Positions 15,709 through 24,037 of a DNA stretch of 36,865 bases are shown piece by piece; position 1 is the stretch's first letter, and the number at the start of each line of letters is the position of its first letter. The notes beneath the pieces were generated by a model, which saw nothing but the letters and a program-made list of their open reading frames with translations, made no database searches and was not told where the DNA came from. The position numbers and the translations under genes are program-made. Source of the stretch: Streptomyces sp. SM10 (lineage in GTDB: Bacteria; Actinomycetota; Actinomycetes; Streptomycetales; Streptomycetaceae); contig NZ_NEUF01000155.1 of NCBI RefSeq assembly GCF_002910915.1, positions 1 to 36,865 on the forward strand, read 5' to 3'.

Positions 15709-16685
15709 GCGAGATACGCGAGGTCGTCATCATCGGCTCCGGTCCGGCCGGATACACCGCGGCCCTCTACGCCGCCCGCGCTCAGATGAAGCCGCTGCTG
15801 TTCGGCAGCTCCATCTTCGTCGGCGGCTCGCTCACCACGACGACCGAGGTGGAGAACTTCCCGGGCTTCCCCGAAGGCGTCGACGGGCCGGTTCTGATGG
15901 AGAACATGCGGGCCCAGGCTGAGAAGTTCGGCGCCGAGATGATCGACGACGATATCGTCGAGGTGGACCTCACCGGCGACATCAAGCTCCTCACCGACTC
16001 CGCCGGCGCCGTCCACCGCGCGAGGACGGTGATCATCGCCACCGGCTCCGGCTACCGCAAACTCGGCCTCCCACGCGAGGACTCGCTGTCCGGTCGCGGG
16101 GTGTCCTGGTGCGCCACCTGCGACGGGTTCTTCTTCCGCGACCGCGACATCGTCGTGGTCGGCGGTGGCGACACCGCCATGGAGGAAGCCACCTTCCTCA
16201 CCCGCTTCGCCCGCTCCGTCACCGTCGTCCACCGCCGCTCCACCCTGCGTGCCTCGAAGGTGATGCAGGATCGGGCCCTCTCCGACGACAAGATCTCCTT
16301 CGCGTTCGACAGCGAGATCGCCGAGATCAAGGAGACGAACGGCATGCTCGCAGGCGTCGTCCTGCGTGACGTCTTCACCGGAACCACCCGCGATCTGGAC
16401 GTGACGGGGCTGTTCATCGCGATTGGCCACGACCCGCGCACCGAGCTGTTCGCCGACCAGCTCGACCTTGATGCCGAGGGCTACATCACTGTCGCCGCTC
16501 CGACGACGCGTACCAGCCTGCCCGGGGTGTTTGCCGCAGGCGATGTCGTCGACCACACCTACCGTCAGGCGATCACCGCCGCCGGTACCGGAGCCGCAGC
16601 AGCCCTGGACGCCGAGCGCTACCTTGCAGCCCTAACCGAAACCTCGCAGACTACGGAACCGGACAAGACACCCGTCGCAGCCTGA
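15705..16685 (+). CDS. arsT: Thioredoxin reductase (ArsT-like)
   Basis: A 326-residue TrxB-type flavoprotein. The FAD fold is GSGPAGYTAA (11-20), the redox pair C136-A-T-C139-D sits in the NADPH domain, the NADPH fold is 'VVGGGDTAMEEA', and 'GVFAAGDV.D..YRQA' near the end binds FAD. It carries electrons from NADPH to a thioredoxin, which recycles ArsC. Its position after arsC matches arsT of the arsRBOCT system. No thioredoxin gene is present, so a housekeeping thioredoxin must be used. The C-terminal 20 residues are a polar tail beyond the usual end. Confidence 0.92.
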   Translation: MSEIREVVIIGSGPAGYTAALYAARAQMKPLLFGSSIFVGGSLTTTTEVENFPGFPEGVDGPVLMENMRAQAEKFGAEMIDDDIVEVDLTGDIKLLTDSAGAVHRARTVIIATGSGYRKLGLPREDSLSGRGVSWCATCDGFFFRDRDIVVVGGGDTAMEEATFLTRFARSVTVVHRRSTLRASKVMQDRALSDDKISFAFDSEIAEIKETNGMLAGVVLRDVFTGTTRDLDVTGLFIAIGHDPRTELFADQLDLDAEGYITVAAPTTRTSLPGVFAAGDVVDHTYRQAITAAGTGAAAALDAERYLAALTETSQTTEPDKTPVAA

Positions 16686-16995
16686 ACACCGAGCCCCCAG
16701 GACTGATGACGCTCTTTGAGAATTCACCGATCCTCATCACAGCTTCAGGCCAGCGGCGTGTCTGCCGGATCGGCTGGTGGAAGGAGCCTCGGTGCGAACC
16801 ATCCGGCCCCTGCGGGCATGGCTCGGGCAGCCTCGCTGCCACCACACGCCATCTTCTCCATGGAGACAGACGACACCCGAACCGCTTCCCGGGGGCCGCG
16901 CCCAAGCATCTACGGGCCGCCGCTGGCACACGTGCTGCGGACGCTGGTCGACAGGGACACCCGAGGTCCGGTGAAGATCGCCGTAGTGGCCGTGC
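16686..16995. other. 310-base convergent gap
   Basis: The gap lies between convergent arsT and flavoprotein D, and I find no gene in it. GGCAGC-CTC-GCTGCC at 16826-16840 forms a perfect 6-bp hairpin and may help termination from either side. The gap separates the resistance block from the organoarsenical-type operon. Confidence 0.4.
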
Positions 16996-18180
16996 TCACG
17001 CGCCGGCGGACAAGAGGGTCGGGGCGTCGGCGTACGCAGCGGCGAACTGGTCGATCTGCTGGTATCCGGTGCGCAGTAGGAAGGTGTTGAGGCGGCCGTG
17101 GGACTTGGCGCCGAGGATGAAGAAGTGGGGTTCGGGGTTGCGCAGGGCCTCGATCCCGGCGGACGGCTGGGTGAGGCAGTCTCCGCCCGCGGAGCCGAGG
17201 AGAGCGGCGGAGAGGTTCATGGGGGCACCGGTGGCGTAGCACTCGTGGACCTGCAACTGCCGGTAGAGGGAAGCGTCGCCGGCGTACCCGGTCAGCGCTA
17301 CGACGTGGTCGCAGACGACCGTGCGAGGGCCCTCGTCGGTGGCGAGGATGGCGCGTACCCGGTCGCCGGCGGGGTGCAGGGCCCGGACGTGGGCACCGGT
17401 GTGGACGGTCATGCGGTCGTTGACACCGTCGGCGAAGGCCTGGGAGGTGTCGACGAGATGCTGACGGCCGGGCAGGGTGTCGTCGGGTACGGCGCCCCAG
17501 TCGGGTGTTGGTTTGCGCACCGCCCACTCGATGCGGGTGCCGGGCAGGGTGGCCAGGTCGCGGGCTGCGGTCTGCGCGGATTTTCCGGCGCCGACGAGCA
17601 GGACGGTTCCGGCCCAGCGGTTGGGGTCTTCGGTGTCCGGGAGGGTATGGGTGATGTGGTCGGCGAGGGCGCGTTCGCCGGGGGCGGGGATGCCGCCGGG
17701 GCCGAGGGTGTTGGGGTGGGAGTAGGTGCCGGTGCAGTCCAGGACGAGGTCGGCCTCGGCGGTGGCCTCGCCGCCGGGGGTGTCGAGCAGGAGGGTGAAG
17801 GGAGCGGCGGCGCGGGTGTCGGTGCCGATCTCTTCATGTTTGAGGAGGCCGGTGCGGGCGATGGCTGCGACGCGGGTGCTGTAGCGAATGCGGCCTTCGA
17901 AAGCGGGGAGCGAGGCGACCGGGCCGAGAAGCTGGGTGGCCAGGTCGGTGCCCGTGGGGCAGTCGTCGCCGGTCGGGGCGGACGGCAGGTGGGCCCGCAT
18001 CCTGCGGGAGACGTTGAGGTCCCATGGGGTGAAGAGCCGGACATGGCCCCAGGCCCGCACGTGTGCGGCGGTGGTGTCCGCGGCTTCGTAGACGGTGAAC
18101 GGCCATCCGGCGTCGGCGCAGGCAAGTGCTGCGTCGAGACCGACGGGTCCGGCGCCGAGGATCGCGACGTGTTGCTGCAT
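16996..18180 (-). CDS. Flavoprotein D: FAD/NAD(P) oxidoreductase ending the rSAM operon
   Basis: A 394-residue flavoprotein with FAD fold 'ILGAGPVGLDAALA' at the N terminus, 'AHVRAWGHVRLFTPWD' shared with flavoprotein A, a second fold 'LLVGAGKSAQTAA', the late motif 'VVALTGYAGD', and 'FFILGAKSHGRLNTFLLRTGYQQI' near the C terminus. It lacks the Cys-rich tail of flavoprotein A but has a conserved-looking 'HECYATGAPMNL..ALL' and 'GDCL'. Its Shine-Dalgarno is GGAAGGAAG. It is the last gene of the eight-gene minus operon, 22 bases after the fusion radical SAM gene. The reaction is unknown; oxidation or reduction of an organoarsenical intermediate is inferred. Confidence 0.8.
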   Translation of the reverse strand: MQQHVAILGAGPVGLDAALACADAGWPFTVYEAADTTAAHVRAWGHVRLFTPWDLNVSRRMRAHLPSAPTGDDCPTGTDLATQLLGPVASLPAFEGRIRYSTRVAAIARTGLLKHEEIGTDTRAAAPFTLLLDTPGGEATAEADLVLDCTGTYSHPNTLGPGGIPAPGERALADHITHTLPDTEDPNRWAGTVLLVGAGKSAQTAARDLATLPGTRIEWAVRKPTPDWGAVPDDTLPGRQHLVDTSQAFADGVNDRMTVHTGAHVRALHPAGDRVRAILATDEGPRTVVCDHVVALTGYAGDASLYRQLQVHECYATGAPMNLSAALLGSAGGDCLTQPSAGIEALRNPEPHFFILGAKSHGRLNTFLLRTGYQQIDQFAAAYADAPTLLSAGA

Positions 18181-18202
18181 GGTGGACTTCCTTCCGGAGA
18201 GG

Positions 18203-19879
18203 TCAGATGGCGCAGTGGACGGGGCGGGGCAGGGTGCCGTCGGTGAGGCGGGCGGTGAAGAACCGTTCAGTAACGAGCTGTTGGCCCGTGGTGAGGGGGG
18301 TGTCGGCGGGTGCGAGGTACAGGTCAGGGCTGGTGGCGAGGTCGGCTCCAGCCGGGTGCCAGTGCAAGCCGTCCGCGGTGACGGTCAGCTCCGGAATGCT
18401 GGAGTCCTCGCCGATCTCCACCCCGGTCTCGGCGAAGCCGCGGCGCAGCAGGGGGCGTACGGCGAAGTGGTCGTCCGGCAGGCCGAGTCCGGCCAGCAGG
18501 TCGGCGACCGCGGGGACCTCGTGCGTGTTTTCCGGGGTCTCGGTGAGGGCGACGCGCGGGGGCAGGCCGAGGCCGATCAGGTGGCGGATGCCGTCGAGCG
18601 TGCGCTGCCAGGAGCCGGGGCCGCGGTGCAGGTCGTGGGTCTCGGCGGTGGCGCCGTCCAGGGAGGTCTGGACGGTGAGCTTGCGGTCGGCCAGGTCCGC
18701 GAGGCCGTCGGCGCGGCGGCCTCGCAGCAGCATCGCGTTGGTCATCACGACGGTGGGCAGCTCGGCGGAGGCGTAGTCGAGGAGGCTGACGATGTCAGGG
18801 TGCAGGAAGGGCTCACCGCCGGTGAGGTACAGCTCGGTGAACCCGGCCTGCGCGGCTTCGTCGACCAGGGCGCGGAAGGTATCGGTGAGCAGGGTGCGGG
18901 CGAGTGCTTTCGGGGAGGAGGCGACCGCGCAGTAGTCGCAGGCCAGGTTGCAGTGGAAGTTGGTGTAGATCCACAGCCGGGAGGGGAAGTAGGGGGTGCC
19001 GAACAGCGGGACCACCGGCCGGTCGCCCTGAAGGGCCTGGGGCGTGGTCTCTCCCCAGCCGTCGTTCGCGGGGCGGAAGCCGGAGGGCAGGGTGGAGCGG
19101 TAGAGGTGGTACCGGCCCCGGGAGCGCTCGCGCGGCGGCAGGATCTCCAGGCAGGTGGTCCACCAGCCGGTCTCTACGGTCTCCGCGAAGATCTCAGGCA
19201 GCCCCGCGGCGCGCATCGAGGCGGCTTGCGCCTGCCAGTCGTACGCGAGGGGGATCAGCTCGGCGGTGACGTGCCCGTCGGAGAGGTCGAGGATCGCGTA
19301 CCAGACCTCGCGGCGGCCGTCGTTGGCGGGTTTGCCGAGCACGCCGACATTGACGGCGAGGGTGTCGCCGATGCGCCGCTGCCAGGGCAGGCCGCTGTGG
19401 GTGCACAGGACGACGTCGGCGCCGGACGCCTCGGTGCGCAGGCGGTGCTGCTCCTCGGGCAGTGACTCCCACCAGAAGTCGTTCAGCGTCAGCGTGGAGC
19501 CGTGGACCATGTGGACGTCGACGCCGTCGATGGTTTCCCGGCGTTCGGTGGGCAGGGTGCCCATCCAGGCGGCGAAGTCGCGGTGGGTGTTGGCGAGGGT
19601 GTGGTCGTAGATGAGTTGGGCGTACTCGTTGTCCTTCGGGTCGCGGTAGCCGCAGCCGCAGTCGGTGTCGCCACGGGCGATGGCCACGTCGTAGTTTCCG
19701 GCGACGCACTCGACGGTGTTGTCGGTGAGGATGGGCCACAGGGCATCGACGTCGGCGCCGAAGCCGCCGAGGTCGCCCAGGCAGAACAGCCGTTCCGCGC
19801 CCCGGGCGCGGGCGTCGTCGACGAATGCCTGGAGGGCGTAGGGGTTTCCGTAGGGCCCTCCGCAGACTGCGATGCGCAT
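18203..19879 (-). CDS. Degenerate metallophosphoesterase-radical SAM fusion protein
   Basis: A 558-residue two-domain protein. Residues 1-215 are a calcineurin-like phosphoesterase fold: GDLGGFGAD (D36), GNYD (61-64), 'DCGCGY' (74-78), H126 and H161. The first metal motif, usually D-x-H, reads G8-P-Y10, and the last H-x-H is H161-S-G, so ligands for metal one are missing and activity is doubtful. Residues 300-558 are a radical SAM domain with C310-x3-C314-x2-C317 and 'LTGGEPFLHP' for SAM binding. There is no obvious auxiliary cluster. The ATG at 19879 has GGAG 9 bases upstream. The radical SAM half could generate a 5'-deoxyadenosyl radical for C-As bond formation or substrate modification; the fused domain may bind a nucleotide or sugar-phosphate substrate. 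Confidence 0.85.
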   Translation of the reverse strand: MRIAVCGGPYGNPYALQAFVDDARARGAERLFCLGDLGGFGADVDALWPILTDNTVECVAGNYDVAIARGDTDCGCGYRDPKDNEYAQLIYDHTLANTHRDFAAWMGTLPTERRETIDGVDVHMVHGSTLTLNDFWWESLPEEQHRLRTEASGADVVLCTHSGLPWQRRIGDTLAVNVGVLGKPANDGRREVWYAILDLSDGHVTAELIPLAYDWQAQAASMRAAGLPEIFAETVETGWWTTCLEILPPRERSRGRYHLYRSTLPSGFRPANDGWGETTPQALQGDRPVVPLFGTPYFPSRLWIYTNFHCNLACDYCAVASSPKALARTLLTDTFRALVDEAAQAGFTELYLTGGEPFLHPDIVSLLDYASAELPTVVMTNAMLLRGRRADGLADLADRKLTVQTSLDGATAETHDLHRGPGSWQRTLDGIRHLIGLGLPPRVALTETPENTHEVPAVADLLAGLGLPDDHFAVRPLLRRGFAETGVEIGEDSSIPELTVTADGLHWHPAGADLATSPDLYLAPADTPLTTGQQLVTERFFTARLTDGTLPRPVHCAI

Positions 19880-19939
19880 GAGGTCGGTCTCCAAGGAGTC
19901 GTAGAGGTCGTAAGGGAGTCGTGCCGAGGAGAGGGAGGT

Positions 19940-20668
19940 TCAGGGACGGCTGGTGCGTGGCATGGCCGGGTTTCTCTTCGGGAAGAGGCGGGGGCCGGCG
20001 GCGTAGCGGGCGCGGATGGCTTCGGGGTCGACGCCGGCGAAGTACAGCAGTTTCAGGTACTGCATGAAGGCGATCATGCGCCAGGTTCCGTGGGCGGTCA
20101 GGCGGCGTGAGGAGGCCGTCGAGGTGGTGGGCAGCAAGCACAGCGGGCCGCGGCGGTGCAGGCGCCGTGACATCTCCAGGTCCTCCATGATGGCCAGGTC
20201 GGGGAAGCCTCCGAGTTCGTCGAAGACGGTGCGGCGGATGAACATGGCCTGATCGCCGAAGATGTGGTGGAGACGGCGGGCGCGGGCGTTGGACGTCCAC
20301 GCGAGGTAGTTCAGGGCGGGTGACCTGCGGTCGAAGCGAAGGGTGAGGCCGCCTCCGACCACGGCTGGGTCGGTGAGTGCGGCCCGGATCTGGTCCAGCG
20401 CGCCGGGGTCGATGTCGGTGTCGGCGTGGACGAACCACAGGATGTCGCCGGACGCGTGCCGGGCGCCCTCGTTCATCTGCCGGGCCCGTCCTCGCTCACT
20501 GGTGATCACGGTGGCGTGGGCGGCGGCGAGTTCGGCGGTGGCGTCGGTGGAGCCGCCGTCCACGACGATCAGCTCGCAGTCGGGGAAGTCGCGGCACAGG
20601 CGGCTCACCGCGCTGTGGATCGCGGCCTCCTCGTTCAGTACCGGGACGATGATCGACACCTGTGTCAT
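19940..20668 (-). CDS. TIGR04283-type family 2 glycosyltransferase
   Basis: A 242-residue GT-A glycosyltransferase. The N terminus 'VSIIVPVLNEEAAI', 'IVVDGGSTD', 'GRARQMNEGARHASGD', HADTD (metal-binding DxD-like), 'FGDQAMFIRR' and 'MEDLEMSRRLHRRG' reproduce the subfamily first named for association with radical SAM/selenodomain proteins and now called arsenosugar biosynthesis glycosyltransferase. The ATG at 20668 overlaps the preceding gene's stop (ATGA). It would transfer a sugar from a nucleotide donor to glycerol, lipid or another acceptor; the actual donor and acceptor are unproven. Confidence 0.92.
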   Translation of the reverse strand: MTQVSIIVPVLNEEAAIHSAVSRLCRDFPDCELIVVDGGSTDATAELAAAHATVITSERGRARQMNEGARHASGDILWFVHADTDIDPGALDQIRAALTDPAVVGGGLTLRFDRRSPALNYLAWTSNARARRLHHIFGDQAMFIRRTVFDELGGFPDLAIMEDLEMSRRLHRRGPLCLLPTTSTASSRRLTAHGTWRMIAFMQYLKLLYFAGVDPEAIRARYAAGPRLFPKRNPAMPRTSRP

Positions 20669-21339
20669 GTCGCCTCCACGGGCTGGATCAGAGCGGCGAT
20701 CGGCGCGGGCAGCACCGGATCGGCGAGGAGGGCGGTTGCGTCCTCGGGGGTGTCCAGGTCCCGCAGTGGGCACAGCAGCTCCACGCTCAGCCCTTCGCGC
20801 CGGGCGACGCCGAGGGTCGCCGTCAGTACCCGGTCCGTGCTCCAGGCATCCGATCCGAGGCCGAAGAGTGAGGTGTGGGGGGCGCGCAGGCCGATCAGGT
20901 AGTAGCCGCCGTCGAGCGCGGGGCCCAGCACCACGTCGTGGCTTTCCAGGGGGTCGAAGGCGGCGGTCAGGTGGTCGCCGGTGAGGGTCGGCGCGTCGGT
21001 GCCGATGACCAGTAGCGGGCCCGCGCCGTCGGCGAAGGCGTCGGTGACGGCGGCAGCCAGGCGTTGTCCGAGGTCTTCGCCGCGCTGGAGGAGCAAGCGG
21101 ACGCCGGCGGGTGCTGCGGTGCCGATGGTGTCCCCGCCGTCGGCCGGGGCGTAGGCGAGGTAGGTCCGCGGAGTGTGGACGGTGGTCAGTTCCATGGTGT
21201 GGCGGATGAGTCCGGCCTGGAGTTCGGCGCAGCGCCGCGGTCCCAGCAGGGGATGCAGCCGGGTCTTGACCGTGCCGGGCCGGGGAGCCTTGGCCATGAC
21301 CAGGATCGCGGGTGTGCCCCGGTGGGCTGTGGCGCTCAC
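20665..21339 (-). CDS. TIGR04282-type (DUF2064) transferase
   Basis: A 224-residue GT-A/nucleotidyltransferase-fold protein with the family motifs 'MAKAPRPGTVKTRL', 'GTDAPTL' (metal-binding Asp) and 'LGPALDGGYYLIGL', ending in 'DLDTPEDA'. The family is annotated as arsenosugar biosynthesis glycosyltransferase, but its fold and motifs also resemble sugar-1-phosphate nucleotidyltransferases. Sitting directly downstream of a nucleoside phosphorylase that would release a sugar-1-phosphate, a nucleotidyltransferase role is attractive (inference). GTGA overlap with the phosphorylase gene and ATGA overlap with the next transferase show tight coupling. Confidence 0.9.
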   Translation of the reverse strand: MSATAHRGTPAILVMAKAPRPGTVKTRLHPLLGPRRCAELQAGLIRHTMELTTVHTPRTYLAYAPADGGDTIGTAAPAGVRLLLQRGEDLGQRLAAAVTDAFADGAGPLLVIGTDAPTLTGDHLTAAFDPLESHDVVLGPALDGGYYLIGLRAPHTSLFGLGSDAWSTDRVLTATLGVARREGLSVELLCPLRDLDTPEDATALLADPVLPAPIAALIQPVEAT

Positions 21340-22124
21340 GTGTCGAACCGGTAGACGAAACCCGCCGCGCTCACGCTGCCCAGGGATGGCAGCGCGTGCC
21401 CGGCCAGCGTGGTGAAGACCTCCTTGCTCGCCGCCATGCGGTTGAGCAACGCCTGCACCGGTTCCGGTTCTGCGGCGACGCCGTTGGCGTAGTCGGTGAC
21501 GAAACCGACCAGCGCCATGGGCAGTTCGGCTTCTCCGGCCAGGACGACCTCCGGGCCTGCCGTCTGGCTGACGGCACTGACTCCGGCGGCGGCCAGGGTG
21601 GCCACCTCCGGGCGTGAGTTGAACCGGGGGCCGTCGACGTGTCCGTACACGCCCTGTGTGGCGACGGGCACTCCGGTCTGCTCGGCGGCGGTGATCAGGG
21701 CTTGGCGCAGTGGTTCACTGAAGGGCCGGTCGAAGATCCAGTGGCCGCGTCCGGCCTCGCCGGGGGTGTCGTACCAGGTGCAGGGGGTGCCGTCGGGGAG
21801 CCGGTTGGCGGGGAAGTACAGGTCGTCGAAGACCACCAGGGAGCCCGGCCGCATGTCCGGGTCGAGGGAGCCGCAGACGGTGAAGGACACCACGGCCTCC
21901 GCTTCGACGGCCAGCAGAGCGGCGAGGTTCGCCTTGTGGTCGACCTGGGTGGAGAGGCGGTGGTGGCCGGTGCCGTGCCGGGACAGCTGCACGATCTCCG
22001 CGTCCCCGAGGCGGCCCTCGGTGACGGTGACCTCGCCGTGTTCGGTGACGACGGTCCGCTCGGCCGCCCCCTCCATGTGGGGCCAGTCGTAGCTGCCGGA
22101 GCCGGTGATGACACCTATGCGCAT
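21336..22124 (-). CDS. MTA phosphorylase-like nucleoside phosphorylase
   Basis: A 262-residue member of the PNP/MTAP family: 'GVITGSGSYDW' phosphate loop, 'LSRHGTGHHRLSTQVDHKANLAAL', 'TVCGSLDPDMRPGSLVVFDDLYF', 'VYGHVDGPRFNSRPE' and 'VSQTAGPEVVLAGEAELPMALVGFVTDYANG'. Such enzymes cleave 5'-substituted 5'-deoxyadenosines with phosphate to adenine and the 5-substituted ribose-1-phosphate. In this context the natural guess is a 5'-deoxy-5'-dimethylarsinoyl-adenosine-like substrate, which is the step needed between the radical SAM adduct and an arsenosugar. It could instead be a plain MTA salvage enzyme, but position and overlap with the transferase argue for a dedicated role. It starts 27 bases after the upstream radical SAM gene. 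Confidence 0.85.
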   Translation of the reverse strand: MRIGVITGSGSYDWPHMEGAAERTVVTEHGEVTVTEGRLGDAEIVQLSRHGTGHHRLSTQVDHKANLAALLAVEAEAVVSFTVCGSLDPDMRPGSLVVFDDLYFPANRLPDGTPCTWYDTPGEAGRGHWIFDRPFSEPLRQALITAAEQTGVPVATQGVYGHVDGPRFNSRPEVATLAAAGVSAVSQTAGPEVVLAGEAELPMALVGFVTDYANGVAAEPEPVQALLNRMAASKEVFTTLAGHALPSLGSVSAAGFVYRFDT

Positions 22125-22151
22125 GGAGTGCTTCTCCTTCGGTTCCTTCGG

Positions 22152-23579
22152 TTACATGTCGGACGCGCCGGGCGAGCGGCGGGCCGAGGTGCGGACCTCG
22201 ACGATCGGCAGCAGGGTGCGCAGAGCCGCGTTCTCCGCCGGGTCTAGCACGGCATGCTGCACGCAGGCGGGGACGAGCGTGCCGTCCTCGGGGTGGGCCA
22301 TGGCGTAGTGGCAGGCGGCCAGCCGCTCCTGGGTCTCGCGCAGCCGGGGCTCTGCGGCCTGCTCGCCGCGCTGCATCATCTCCCAGGCCGGGGCGACGAC
22401 GTCGGCGTCCATGAACTGGTGCATGACGAAGGTGACCGGACGCACCCGCATCCGGTGGCGGACCAGTCGCAGCAGCCCGACGCGGCGGGCGGTACGGCCC
22501 AGCCAGCGAAGACCTGTCACCGCGGTGGACGGATGGCGGGCCGCCACCCGCACGATCCTTGCCGCGAGGAGGGCGGGCGGGGTGCCGGTGAAGGTCATCT
22601 TCCCGAAGTAGCGGAAGAACGCGTCGCGGACGGCGAGGTCGCGCGGGTCGTCGCCGTCGAGGAGCGGATACCAGCGGTGGCCGACGTAGAAGCCGTAGGC
22701 GGTGCGGTTGCAGCGCACGTCGCCGTTCTCGAGGACGCGGTAGTCCAGGCGGGTTCCGGCGCCGCGCTCGATCTCCGCCCATACCGCGTCCGGGGTCGCC
22801 TCGCGGAACTTCTCCTTCCAGCGGCGGTCGTCGCCGAGGAAGGCGGCGGGCTGGAAGGAGAACATGCCGTAGCCCATGGCGTGGCAGTCGCGGATCACTT
22901 CGGCGATCTCGTCGAGGTTGCCGGGGGTGACGGTCATGTTGTGGGCGAGGAAGAACCGCACTCCGTGCTCGCGCCGCAGGCGGCGGAACATGGCGGCGAA
23001 TCGGGCGCGGTAGGGGTTGAGCGACTGCTCGTTGGGCGGGCGTTCGATGCCGCGTCGGCCGTACATGAACTTGTCGAAGTGCGCGGCGAAGGACAGTCGC
23101 CCGAGGCGCTGTGTGCCGTCCGGTCCGAGTGCGAGGCGGGTGAGGTAGTCGTAGTCGAAGTCGCCGTGGGTGAAGCTCATCGGTTCCCGGCCGTGGTCCC
23201 GCATGATGGCGAGGGCGGCGGCGTGGTCGTCGGGGGTGAGCAGGCTGACCTCGCCGCCGATGAGCTGGGTGTGGGCGCGTGGGCCGCGCAGTTCGCGCAG
23301 CAGGCGCATCTGGGCGGTGATCTGTTCGTGGGTGTGGGGGCCGTCGACGCGGACCTGGTTGGCGTCTCTGGAGTGGTAGCAGGGGGTGCACTTGAGGTTG
23401 CACTTGGGGAAGACGCCGTGGGTGCCCTCGCAGCCGACGCCGTGCCGGCCGAGGATCTGGCCGGGGGTCCGGGCCGCGTCGGGGAGCTCCGTCCAGCGAC
23501 GCTCCATCGCCGCGGCGAACTCGGTGTCGTAGGGGCGGGTGGCACGTTCGAGGGCGCGCAGTGTCGCGGTGATCCGCAT
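22152..23579 (-). CDS. Radical SAM enzyme
   Basis: A 475-residue protein with the cluster motif C60-x3-C64-x2-C67 (C-NLK-C-TP-C) preceded by C50, then 'QLIGGEVSLL' in place of the usual GGEP. The middle and C-terminal parts include 'FFLAHNMTVTPGNL', 'FSFQPAAFLGDDRRW', 'NRTAYGFYVG' and a C-terminal 'PACVQHAVLDP' segment. Further Cys are scattered and could hold an auxiliary cluster. It is longer than cyanobacterial ArsS and does not show an ArsS-like C-terminal domain, so I do not call it ArsS. Its ATG overlaps the mauE stop by one base (TGATG). By operon it is the best candidate, together with the fusion protein, for building the adenosyl-arsenic bond. Confidence 0.85.
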   Translation of the reverse strand: MRITATLRALERATRPYDTEFAAAMERRWTELPDAARTPGQILGRHGVGCEGTHGVFPKCNLKCTPCYHSRDANQVRVDGPHTHEQITAQMRLLRELRGPRAHTQLIGGEVSLLTPDDHAAALAIMRDHGREPMSFTHGDFDYDYLTRLALGPDGTQRLGRLSFAAHFDKFMYGRRGIERPPNEQSLNPYRARFAAMFRRLRREHGVRFFLAHNMTVTPGNLDEIAEVIRDCHAMGYGMFSFQPAAFLGDDRRWKEKFREATPDAVWAEIERGAGTRLDYRVLENGDVRCNRTAYGFYVGHRWYPLLDGDDPRDLAVRDAFFRYFGKMTFTGTPPALLAARIVRVAARHPSTAVTGLRWLGRTARRVGLLRLVRHRMRVRPVTFVMHQFMDADVVAPAWEMMQRGEQAAEPRLRETQERLAACHYAMAHPEDGTLVPACVQHAVLDPAENAALRTLLPIVEVRTSARRSPGASDM

Positions 23580-24037
23580 CAGTGGTTCTCCTGCGGGGTT
23601 CGAGCTGTACGAGCTGTGGCGGGCAAGGATGTGTGCCGGGCCCGGCGCAGGCCGCGCCACAGCAGCCCGGCGTACAGCAGCATCAGGGCGTCCTCAACGA
23701 GGACGTACCAGCGCAGCGGCTGGGGGAGGTAGGTGCCGAAGCAGCCGCAGTTGTCGAGAACGAGTCCCCGGGCGAACGCCTGAGAGGCCAGGACCGCCCA
23801 CACCACCGCCACGCCGGTGTACAGCCAGACGGGCGTGGTGGCGCGGGAGCGGGGCCGGGCAAGGAACCAAACAGCCGTTACGGCTTCGGTGCTGATCAAC
23901 GCCACGGCCAGGGCGGCCGAGGCCGCACCGGATGTCAGGCCGTAGGCAGTCAGGATGGCGGGCATCGCGTCGAACGAAGCGGCCTGGCCTAGCGCCATCG
24001 CCGCGAGCAGCAGGCCCAGGACGAGACGAAGGATCAC
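23579..24037 (-). CDS. MauE/DoxX-like redox membrane protein
   Basis: A 152-residue protein with four hydrophobic helices and a C97-G-C99-F-G motif in the second loop, the hallmark of the MauE family (methylamine utilisation, disulfide handling for periplasmic proteins). The short basic C terminus is cytoplasmic. The GTG start overlaps the stop of the MerA-like reductase by four bases. MauE proteins are thought to pass reducing or oxidising equivalents across the membrane; next to a thiol/disulfide flavoprotein and in an arsenic cluster, a role in thiol redox balance or metal delivery is plausible but unproven. Confidence 0.75.
   Translation of the reverse strand: MILRLVLGLLLAAMALGQAASFDAMPAILTAYGLTSGAASAALAVALISTEAVTAVWFLARPRSRATTPVWLYTGVAVVWAVLASQAFARGLVLDNCGCFGTYLPQPLRWYVLVEDALMLLYAGLLWRGLRRARHTSLPATARTARTPQENH

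Noticed and set aside
22152..23579. Calling this radical SAM protein ArsS or ArsL
   Set aside because: It is longer than ArsS, lacks a recognisable ArsS-type C-terminal domain, and has CxxxCxxC and not the RCCLKC-type motif attributed to ArsL.
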